Of a stretch of DNA of 64,000 bases, positions 44,378-54,335 are shown in pieces. A model generated the notes under the pieces. The model saw only the letters and a list, made by a program, of their open reading frames with translations. It had not been told where the DNA came from and searched no databases. The translations under genes and the position numbers were made by a program. The stretch covers positions 43,381,136-43,445,135 of the forward strand of contig CM054063.1 in the NCBI GenBank assembly GCA_028641055.1, in the 5' to 3' direction. Each line of letters starts with the position of its first letter. The stretch's first letter is position 1. This DNA comes from Alopecurus myosuroides (lineage: Eukaryota > Streptophyta > Magnoliopsida > Poales > Poaceae).

Positions 44378-47300
44378 TGTGACGCCCCGAGATCGGGCAC
44401 TATGCAGATTTCAGCATTTCCGCCAAATCCGCATAATAACCGATTCCAGGTTGCCACTTATGATAACATTACAATAGTTCACGAATATTCCACAATTACA
44501 ACAGAAACAGATAGATACAAGACGACTCGAACGAGCCAAGGATACAACTGATACAATACAAAGATCCAAATAACAGCGGAAGAAACAAACGTCCGGCTAC
44601 GGACAAGATACAAATTGGACTAAGAGTCCTGAAGATAACCGAAGGCGTCCAATCCCTGCCCAGGCCAAGCCGGAGGGATTCCCAAGCTAACGTCGTCAGA
44701 CTTCAAACCTGTTGACTGCAATGTTGAATATGCAGCCACGAAAATGAATTCGTGGGTTAGTACGGTTAAGTACTGGCAAGGGGATAAAACCCATACTCAC
44801 AAGATACCGGCGTAACCAGTCATCACAAGATACAAATACTTTGGGTACAACGGAAAGGAAGGGATTAATGCAAAGAAGCGGCAGCGGGCTGCACTAACCA
44901 ACTACAGAGAGATACTACAACTTCCGGCTAACAGAAAGAAGATAATATCGAGTATTGTAACCAACTGAAAGATAACTTCAAACAAACCCATCCTGGATCT
45001 CGCCCCTTTTCCGAAGAAGCAATCCGAGGATAACTCACGCAGTTGGATTAATGATGGTTCAGATTATTGTGTCAATAAGCCTATTACTAGTCAAGTTATT
45101 AATCATTGGGTGTAAGATTGTTAATCATTAGGTTTAAGTTGTCCTGAGTACTTGTTAGCCAGTACTTTCACCAAGTAATCCATAACCGCGGAAAACACGG
45201 CTTCTCGAGAAGATTATCCCTGCAGGGTTGCACCAATTTGGCCGTACACGCAAGAATAAGCCGCCAGATGGGAGATCACCCCACCAAGCGAGGTACTCTA
45301 CACAATCCAACCCTTCTTCGCATCAAGCCCAAAGCACCTTGGGCGCACGGCTAATCGAGCCCAGAAGAAAATGGACCCTCATAGCACTCTAAGAACGTGT
45401 CCCCCTATATGCTAGAGTAGATGAGTTAGGCAATTTAAATGGAAGGGGGCAACAGCTGGAATTAATTAGCCCACACATTCCTTATGTTGTCATATAGATG
45501 GACATGCATAACAAGATCTAAAATGCACAAGATAAGATGCCAACGGATATATGGATGGCATGAACAGATTCTTTGCAATCTTCTGATTGAAAAACATATT
45601 TTATTTGTTGGCTTTGGAATTAAAATGAGCAAGTTATCAAATTAGCAATTTTAATGCATTAATTGAGAAATAGTTGTTTTCAGCAATTTAAATTATTCAA
45701 AATATAAAACAAAGTTTATATTTGCAAAGTTTAGAGAATTTTGATTCGAAAACATATTTTATTTTTCAAATTTGGAGTTAAAATGAATTAGTTATGATTT
45801 ATGCAATTAAATCAATTTAAATTGAGCCGGAAGCCCAACATTTAATTTAGGAGTTTCGAGTTATTTATCTACCCACAAAAATGCAATGCAACACATGAAT
45901 GAGATGACATTTTAATTATAGTTGATATGTTATAGAAAATAGGGCATAGGTATAGGGGTTTGGGTTTGGGGTGCACACGTGTGGAGAGGATCGCCGGGGT
46001 CAACGCCGGAAACTTCGGGACGTAGAGGAAGTAGCCGACGTCGAGGAAGTAGTGGAAGTAGTCGTTCTCGTTCCGTAGCCGAGGTAGTCGTTCACGCCAT
46101 CGGTGGTCGTTGTCGATCTTTTCATCGAGGTCCGAAGAGGAAGTAGACGTAGTCGTGGTCGAGGTACTCGTCGCATCCATGTAGGAGATCATGGCGGTTC
46201 CCGTCTTCATGGCACGCACGGAGGCGGTCAACACAAAGCGGACACGGTGGACGGGATAGTAGTCTTCGCTGGTCGGGGTAGCCGTATTTATAGGAGAACA
46301 CCTTTTCGACGATGTATGGGTCGGGGTCGAACTTAGCGTTCCGGTGTTTGGACTAGTCGAGAGGATCTTGACGATGATGTACGTCGTCATGAACTCGTCA
46401 GCGTCACTGTCACGGAGACATGGGCGCCAAGGCCCCGGCCGCATCAAATAAAGCACGAGCATGAACGGTTAACCCCCAAGGCAACATGCCTCTTGCGGGA
46501 TTTCTAGCGAACACCCTGCGGGCGACTAGGACAAGTGTTCGGACATCGGCAGAAGCAATGGCATGAAGAAAAAAAGGAGACGAGCTGGGCGTTGGATCAA
46601 AGCAGCGGGAGGAGGCGGACGGAACACATGAGGATGTCGATTGACAGGAGGTTGCCGAGGCGGAAGATAGGGCCGACGAGCTCGTCCTCGTTTGTCACGG
46701 AAGGTGAAGCTCGAGGCGCCGGGACGACACCACCATGTCGGGGCGGAGCAGGACCGAGGCCAGGGAAGGCCATGGCGGGGCGGAGGTCGTCGGGTTCCTG
46801 GCCGTCCACGTGGGGTGACAGGGAGCAGCAGCAGCGGTTGCTGCCGTCGGCGAGGTGAGAGGGCGGCGGCCGGCAGCGGGCGGCGTGGTGTTGGGGTAGC
46901 GCCCGGCCGGCCGGAGTTGGAAGACGAACGGCGGCGGGGCGCAGGGGCGCGGCCGTCCGCGGTGGGGCGGGGATGGAGAGGCGAGGTCGAGGCTGGCTCG
47001 GCCGCCCCATGGCGGCGCTCGACGGGAGGTTGGGGCCGGCGGCGACGACGAGCTTGGGAGGTGGACGGGGCGCCACGGGAGGAGGCGCAGGTGGCGGAGA
47101 TGGCGAGCTCGGGAGGGACAGGGCGTCACGGCCGGAGGGAGGCGGAGGCGACGGCGTGGTGAGGGGCTTGGCGGCGGGGACGGCCATCCGGGGCAGGGGA
47201 GAGGCGAGGTGGAGGGAGCTTCTGTCGATGGGGAAGGAGGCAGCGAGGGGAAGAGGATGAGGAGGGGATCGAGCGATCCCCTCCCTGGCGGCGCGTGCGT

Positions 47301-47601
47301 GTGTGCGTTGCGTGGGCGTGTGTTGTGTTGTGTGGTGTGCGTGCGTGTGTTAGGTGTTAGGGTTGGGTGCGTTGCTGTTTGGGTTTTTTTTTTTCCTTTT
47401 TTTTTTCTTTTGACAAAACTGCTTGAAGGAAAAAGTAAATAGGTTGGAGGCAATAAAATAATTTTAAGAAATTTAGAAAAAACAAGGTTTTTAGGCAATT
47501 TAATTTGGTGGACAATTTAAAATGCATGAAGATGTGATGCTATGATGCGACAAAGAAAAACAAACAAACAACTTCTATTCGGGGAAACCCCGGCCGTTAC
47601 A
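44378..47601 (-). mobile_element. Probable solo LTR (3.2 kb)
   Basis: Plus-strand ends are TGTGACGCCCCGAG and CGGCCGTTACA; the minus strand starts TGTAACGGCCGGGG, a common grass Gypsy LTR start. It is flanked by a perfect 5-bp duplication AATAT (44373-44377 and 47602-47606). No internal LTR pair, primer site or gag/pol is found. A GC-rich block at 45960-47330 on the minus strand resembles the leader of such LTRs, with low-complexity Pro/Ala ORFs that are unlikely to be coding. Confidence 0.75.
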
Positions 47602-47606
47602 AATAT

Positions 47607-49189
47607 AATATATGGAAAGGTCATTCATGAGTTTTAAAGATGCAATTAGTAATTTTTCCCTTGCATAGAACAATTATCCCTGTTCTGCTTTCCCTCCTGT
47701 TTATTCTTACTTGTTTGACCACTTGCCAATATTTGTTTTATATTGGTTGTACAGGCGCAAGGTGCTTATTATAGTTGTTGATAGTGAGTCCAGTGCAAAG
47801 ATTGTGTGATGTTGCTATAAGGGTGAGATTAAAATATGGGCAAGTAAACTAATTGCTTCAAACGATGTTGATGATAGAGGCATGCAGAAATTTTGTATTA
47901 GTGACTAATTAAAGAGATAGGCATAGTAGGCCCTTTCTTAATATTCTTTTGCTCTCCTTATTGATGTCAACTTCTTTTAATCTTCTTTTGTGAAAAATAT
48001 CTTAAGACGAACAAGGATAAGGATCTTTGCTATTGTTTAGTTTCACTTGTACTCCCTCCGTTCCAAAATACTTGACTTTTATCTATCTATCTACTATATA
48101 CTCAAAGCAATATAAAGGGGTTCTAATAGAGACACCAGGTTGATCCACGTCACCTAAATAATTCTAGCGGTTATTAGATCTAAAATATGCGGTTAAGATT
48201 TTATGAAAAGTTAGTAACCACGTAACATGTTTGACACGAAAAGTTAACAGTCACGTATGCCTTAAACATCTTTGGTATGTGGGTCCGTTCACAAACCCAT
48301 CGGTAAACGTGTTTGGCTTTATCTTAATTGGAACGTACGTAAACGTGATATCACGTATTAACAGTTCTTGGGGACAGTAAATCCTCCGCAAGACCGGCAG
48401 CATTCAATTTCTCCACGAAACACTAGAAGGCTTCTTGCACTCAAGCCTAAAAAACAAGAGTAATGCTATGCGTACGACACTTGCGCGTACGATCTGCATC
48501 CGACGCAACTCCATCCGTTGGCTCCTTAATGCATGGGTAATCCGACGGTTTGAATCAGGCATCGGACAAAGGTCGTACAGAGAACGTCGTACGTGAATCA
48601 TTTCCGAAAAAACAATCTTTACCTGCCGCGCTCGCTTAATCGACGTGTCCGCCGGCTGCTGACTTCACCAACAGGCAGCACAATAAAATCAGTCAAAGAC
48701 ACTGATTGACCGATTACCAATACTATCCAGCTTACCAGCCGGAACCCATGGCGTGAGCAAGCATGATCGGTTGATCGATTACCAATCCAACCCTCCAGCT
48801 TGCCTGCCGGAACCCATGGCGTGAGTCATCCGGTATGTTCATTATCCTCAGCGATTAAGTTATGCATCATAATCTCATTAGCTTTGCTTTGTCTAGATTG
48901 ATTTATATGGATACTTGAACTTGAAATTTAGGCAGGCAATATACGAGCTCTTTTTAATTTCACAATATAGAACAGTTATTCCGCAACAGTTACCCTTTTC
49001 TGTGAACCTTCACCTAACATGTACACAGCAGATTTTATCATCAGCAACTTGGAATATCTTAAAAGTGATTAGTAAATGGGCCAAGGGACAAGTAAAATAA
49101 AGTTCATATAAATACGTGTTGATATGTTACTCGGAGCATAGTAAATATATTTATAACCTGCCAGTGAGAATAATGACATTGAGTAGATG
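47607..49189. other. No gene recognised; repeat debris
   Basis: Contains one Stowaway-like terminal sequence (ACTCCCTCCGTTCCAAAATA at 48052-48071) without a partner. A duplicated stretch includes GGAACCCATGGCGTGAG (about 48703-48757 and 48769-48825). No coding family is seen. Confidence 0.5.
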
Positions 49190-50067
49190 TGTCGGGGGGT
49201 TACCCCCCAGTAGGGTAAAGGCAAGTGGTAAAGACAAAGGTCAGAAGAGAAGTTTGGTCGAATAGCTGCCTACCCGGTAAACTGCTACCCGGTCGACTGC
49301 TACTCGGTCTTACGGAAAGATGACCAGAAGAAGGAATCAATCAAGTTCTGTCCATTCGAGTAGAAGAGTTGGCCCGAGTAAAACTGGCGGGAACCTACTC
49401 GGGCCAGAAAGTCCAAGGAGCCGTTCTGACACAGAATCCCGCGTATCCTGGGTCCGTACTTGGCACTATTCGAACCACTGTTCATCTGGGGCCGGCCTGC
49501 CTGACAGTGACAGTGTGGAAGCAGGCGGTCGCATGATAAGGGGGCCCTACTCTGTGTTTGGCACAGTGATACCAGTCTGTCCCCTTGGTTTTGCCCAACG
49601 ACTTTCCGGATGCAGCCAAGATTAGGAACCAAAGCTGTCAGCGAGAACTCGGAAGAAGGACGATGTGCACACTATGTCGACACTTGTTCATATTTGGACG
49701 TATCCGGCTGGGCACCGTGTATATAAGGTGCCCCGCCGCCTCCTGCGCGAGGCACGTTGGAGTCGAACACCAGAAACCCCAAGTTCTTGACCTAGTTCAT
49801 CACGTAGAGAGGAGAGTGGCTACTCGGTAGCAAGAACCATTGTACTGTGGCTACTCGGTGAGACTTCAGAATACACAAAGAAAGGCAGGAGTAGGGGTTT
49901 TACCTCCTCACGAGGGCCCTGAACCTGAATAGATCGTGTTGTTTGCAGTGCTTTGTTCTTACTTCACGCGGCTACTCGTCGCGTGATCCCTCCCCGAGCA
50001 CCTCCAGCGTCCTTCGTCCCCACATCTTTAGCCATCCCATGGCATCTGCCGTGACACCACCACGACA
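49190..50067 (+). repeat. 5' LTR of the Tat element (878 bp)
   Basis: Begins TGTCGGGGGGTTACC and ends CACGACA. The start contains GGGGGGTTACCCCCC, a small perfect hairpin. AGATG (49185-49189) is the presumed left target copy; the right copy is outside the window. Confidence 0.88.
49720..49727 (+). promoter_or_regulatory. Likely TATA box of the Tat LTR
   Basis: TATATAAG in a GC-rich setting 530 bp into the LTR. Transcription would be expected to start about 30 bp downstream, near 49755. Confidence 0.55.
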
Positions 50068-50069
50068 GT

Positions 50070-50087
50070 TGGCGCCCACCATGGGGC
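50070..50087 (+). other. Primer-binding site of the Tat element
   Basis: TGGCGCCCACCATGGGGC begins two bases after the LTR end; similar sequences follow the 5' LTR in many grass Gypsy elements. The priming tRNA was not determined. Confidence 0.7.
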
Positions 50088-50142
50088 AACCAGCGGCGCT
50101 GGTTGAGTTTCTGTTCGGACGGGATCTTCTTCAGCGGAGCGC

Positions 50143-51543
50143 GTGGTCTGTGGCCTTGTCCACAGATTCGGCTCCTTCGACTTCGTCACCGACAACGCAG
50201 GCGATTTCGGCGGTAGGGCCATGCTGGAGGGCGGCACGGCGATCTCCTTCGGCTCGCACCTCGTCTACGTCACCACCGCCGTCGTCAACGAGTTTCCAGA
50301 GGAGGTGTTGGTGGCAGAGGATCCTCCCGCTGTCATCGCTGCTCGCAGAAGGCCTACGCGCTGTTCCGCGGACAGCGTTGAGGTGATGGTGGCCGGCCAG
50401 GCTGCGAACGCCGGCAAGAGTGCTGCTGGCGCTGCGGTCATCGTCGACGATCCTGCTGGCTCGAGCGCTGGCGGGAAGACCCACAAGCCCTACGAGAAGC
50501 CCTGCAACATCCCTCTCTCCACTACTCCGACCATCCCTGCGTCTGCGGGAAGAAATGGCATGCCACCTCCCACCGACCTCGAGCTCTTGAACATGAAGGA
50601 GCAGCTCGACAGGGAGCGCCAGGAACTTCTTGCCGAGCAGGCGGAGTTAGAGAAGGTTAGGCTTGAGCTTAGTCTAGACCAGATCGAGTACAACAAGGCA
50701 CACGGCTTCACGCCAGTCGCTAGGCGAGCTAGCAAAGTAGGTCCTACTCGGCGCAACTTAGGCGCCAAGATGGCGACAGTTGGAGAGGTTCCTAGTCAGT
50801 CTGCCACCGCAAACACTTCCACCAGGCCTAGATACAGCACCCCCGCCAAAACACTTAGGGCTGCAGAGGCCGTAGCCGCCGAGTTGCCTCGTCTCGACGG
50901 CGACGTGCGCATTAGGCAGCAAGAAAGGCTCAACGAGTTGGTATTGGAGGCCACAAGGCAGAATGAGGAGTTCCGGAAAGCAAATCCGGGTGCTGGCGGC
51001 TCGCAGGTGGTGCATTCGCATGCGGCTAGATCTGTTGATCAGGCCTCATCTCCGCACCCCAGTCACGAGAAGGACCGCAGTGGCACCTCGGGTAGAAACA
51101 GGCAACTGCAGGTGTACGACCCGACTGACGCCGCGAAACAGTTAGCTGTGCCGCGTCAGTCCGGCCAGAAACACAACTCTGCTGGAGCAGGCTTTCAAGC
51201 CCATAAAGCTCAAAGCCAAACGCGAGGAGGAGATCGTCCGGGTCCTTCTCGGCAGCAGGCTGCTCAGCCTACTCGGCAGAGGCCTCGCCAGGTAGCTGCT
51301 GCTCAGCCGCGTGCGGTTGACCGAGTAGCCAACCTGGTGGAGCAGCCTGTGGCCATGGAGGAGGACAGGTACGATGACGGCAACTCGGCTATGGGGCTAG
51401 CCGGGTATGATATCTTGGACCGAGTAGGAGAGCGCGTGCTGGAGCCTGCTGATGTTCGTTACAAGCTGGATCGGATCAACCTGTCTGCGCGACTAGAGAA
51501 CACGGGGCCTCCCGGTCCTGCTTGTTTGGCCCGCGCATCATGA
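50143..51543 (+). pseudogene. Tat element gag, N-terminal part
   Basis: An open frame of 466 codons. It includes a Glu/Arg-rich coiled-coil region (KEQLDRERQELLAEQAELEK) and a long polar, Gln/Arg/Ser-rich stretch, as in the N-terminal gag of Tat elements. It runs out of frame at 51522-51543, where the gag core begins in another frame (FGPRIMNEPSVKNFQ). A 1-nt indel is inferred there. Confidence 0.75.
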
Positions 51544-53507
51544 ACGAGCCTTCCGTGAAGAACTTCCAGCTCGCAAGGGGCACCAAGAGCTACAACGGCA
51601 GCACCAAGCCAGAAGACTGGCTCAACGACTATGTCACTGCAGTTCACATCGCGAGTGGCAACAGAAGGTGGGTTGTGCGCTATGTGCCGCAAATGCTAGA
51701 GGGTCCAGCTCGCACTTGGCTCAATGGGTTGCCCAAGGGCAGCATTAACTGTTGGCTGGACTTCTCGGAGGCGTTCATCAGCAACTTCACCAGCACGTAC
51801 AAGAGGCCGAATAGGCCGCAGCAGCTGTCGGCCTGCAGGTAGCGAGAAGACGAGACGGATTGCGAGTATCTTACTCGGTGGAGCACATTGTGGAACACCT
51901 GTGAAGGTGTGAACGAGGCGCAGTCTATCACTTGGTTTGCGCAAGGGTGCAAGCATGGCAGCATGTTGTGGCAGAGGTTGCAGAGGGAGATGCCGAACAC
52001 TCTGGCGGAGACCATCAAGATCGCGGATCAGTACGCGCTTGGTGATCCTACTCAGCCACTGCTGGACTCCTCTGAGCCGAGAAGAAATTTCAAGCGCAAT
52101 GAGTTCCGCAACAAGCGCAGGGGTGACCGAATAGATACTCGGTATGACCCTGAGGAGGTGAATGCTGTGGGTATTGGAGCTGGGAGCAGCCAAGGGCAAA
52201 AACCTGGTGGAGCCCAATACGGGCGCAACCAGAACGAGGGCCAAGGCAACAAGAAGCCATACCGAGCTCCTCAGTCGGGTAGCGGCAACTCGGAGCCGGC
52301 TAAGAAGCTTGTCTTTGATGACATGAAGGAGGGCCCGTGCAGCTTCCACACCCATCACCCTTCAAGGCCAGCAAACCACACTACTCGGCAGTGCGAATGG
52401 TGGGATCTGATCAGGAATGAGGGCTTGCCTCCTCCTCCTCCCCTGCCAGCCGCGAACGCTCCTGTTCAGCCTGTTCGTGCACCCGCAGCTCGGCCTCCTG
52501 TCTTCCCGAGAAGAGAAAATGTGAACCAAGTGGCTTTAGGAGCCAATCGCAACTTCAACAATGAGCGTTACCGCAACAACAACAACAACCGCAACTTCAA
52601 CAACAGAGGCAACAACAACAACTTCCAAGGCAACAACAATGGCAAAAATGATGATGGGGGCCGCAACCAGTACCAAGAGCACCACGAGAGCTACATGATC
52701 TTCACTTCCGAGCCTGTCGACAAGCAGTCGCAGCACAGGCGTGCTATGGAGGTCAATGCTGTGATCCCTGTCGTTCCTCACTACATGCACTGGTGCAATG
52801 TAGAGATCACGTGGTCCCGAGCTTATCATCCCAAGGTAATGCCCAATCCGGGTAGCTACACCTTGGTGCTGGATCCTACTTTCCTGGGTCCCGAGAAGAA
52901 TGTGAGGTTCAGCAAGGTGCTAATTGACAACGGCAGCAGCATCAACATCGTGTACAAGGATACACTCGAGAAGCTTGGCATCGGCGAGAACATGCTGCTA
53001 CCCAGCAAGACCACTTTCCATGGTATTGTGCCGGGGATTTCTTGCTCTCCGATGGGCAAAGTGTGGCTGGATGTGCTATTCGGTACCAGGGAGAATTGCC
53101 GCACAGAGAGGCTGCAGTTTGAGGTGGTTGACCTCCAAAGCCCTTACCATGCTCTACTCGGCAGGACTGCCCTGAGCAAGTTCATGGCTTCTACCCACAC
53201 TGCGTACTTGAAGATGAAGATTCCTGGTCCTAATGGCGTGATTACTATCGCTGGCGATTACAAGAAGTCCATAGAGTGTGCCTCTGCTGGTTCTCAGCTG
53301 GCAGAGTCAATGGTGATTGCTGCCGAGAAGAAGAAGATACATGAGGTGGTGGCCATGGCGCAGGCTGCGCAAGGTGTTGTGTCCGGGATGCCGAGCTCCC
53401 AGCATGGCACCGCGTTCCAGGCTTCTAAGGAGACGAAGAAAGTCCAGGTCGATCCTGAGTTCCCCGACCGAGTTGCCATCATTGGCTCCGGGTTGGCGGA
53501 GAAATAG
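51522..53507 (+). pseudogene. Tat element gag core and protease, two TAG stops
   Basis: The Retrotrans_gag core is seen as GSTKPEDWLNDYVTAVHIA, RTWLNGLPKGSINCWLDFSE and, after TAG 51840-51842, DETDCEYLTRW with a following HGSMLWQRL-like end. An Asn-rich linker and a CSFHTHHPSRPANHTTRQC metal-binding-like segment come next. The aspartic protease has the active site LIDNGSSINIVY near 52922 and later HALLGRTALSKF. A second TAG ends it at 53505-53507, with the frame continuing into RT. Both stops stand where Gln (CAG) fits the context. Confidence 0.85.
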
Positions 53508-54335
53508 GAAGGCGAGCTCATCCACTTCCTCCGTGAGAATCAGGATGTGTTTGCCTGGTCCAATGAAGATCTGCCAGGTGTCCCGAGGGAGTTGGTTGAG
53601 CACTCTTTACATGTGCGTCCAGACGCCAAGCCAGTGAAGCAAGCTATGCGCCGTTTCGGAGATGAGAGGAGGAAGGCTATCGGTGATCAGATCACCAAGT
53701 TACTGGTCAGCAATTTCATCGTGGAGGTACTGCATCCGGATTGGCTAGCCAACCCGGTCATGGTCGAGAAGAAGAAGGAGGACCCCAAGGCTGCTACTGC
53801 GTGGCGCATGTGCGTCGACTACACCGACCTGAACAAGGCCTGCCCCAAGGATCCTTTTCCACTACCTCGCATCGATCAGGTTATCGATTCCACTGTTGGT
53901 TGTGAGCTTTTGTCTTTCATTCATGCCTACTCGGGTTTTCATCATATCGCTCTCAATCCTACTGATCAAATAAAGACTGCTTTTATTACCCCGTACGGGG
54001 CTTATTGCTATCGTGTCATGTGTTTTGGCTTGAGGAATGCGGGTGCAACCTATCAGAGATGCATGCAGAAATGCTTGCACGATCAGCTCGGCAAGAATGT
54101 GCAGGTGTACGTAGATGACATTGTCATCAAAACGAATAAAACACATACTCTGCTTGCCGACCTTGAGGAAACCTTTGCTAACCTACGCAAGTACAAAATG
54201 AAGCTGAATCCGAGTAAGTGTACCTTTGGTGTACCAGCTGGAAAGCTACTCGGTTTTCTAGTTTCTAGTCGGGGCATTGAGGCCAATCCTTCAAAGATAA
54301 AAGCTATTGAGAGCATGTCTTTGCAAGATCCTTGA
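53508..54335 (+). pseudogene. Tat element reverse transcriptase
   Basis: Same frame as the protease. Landmarks are RMCVDYTDLNKACPKDPFPL, KTAFITPYGAYCYRVMCFGL and the catalytic YVDD at 54108-54119, then FGVPAGKLLGFLVSSRGIE. It ends at TGA 54333-54335, where a frameshift moves the reading to the frame opening at 54332. The catalytic Asp residues are present. Confidence 0.9.

Noticed and set aside
46597..47498. Pro-rich minus-strand ORFs (196 and 267 codons)
   Set aside because: They lie within a TG...CA element bounded by a TSD, are low complexity and share the region in multiple frames; likely LTR leader.
48051..48110. Complete Stowaway MITE or Helitron 5' end
   Set aside because: CTCCCTCCGTTCC is present once but no matching inverted end is found. 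The following TCTACTATATACT only partly fits Helitron 5' consensus, and no CTRR hairpin end was located.
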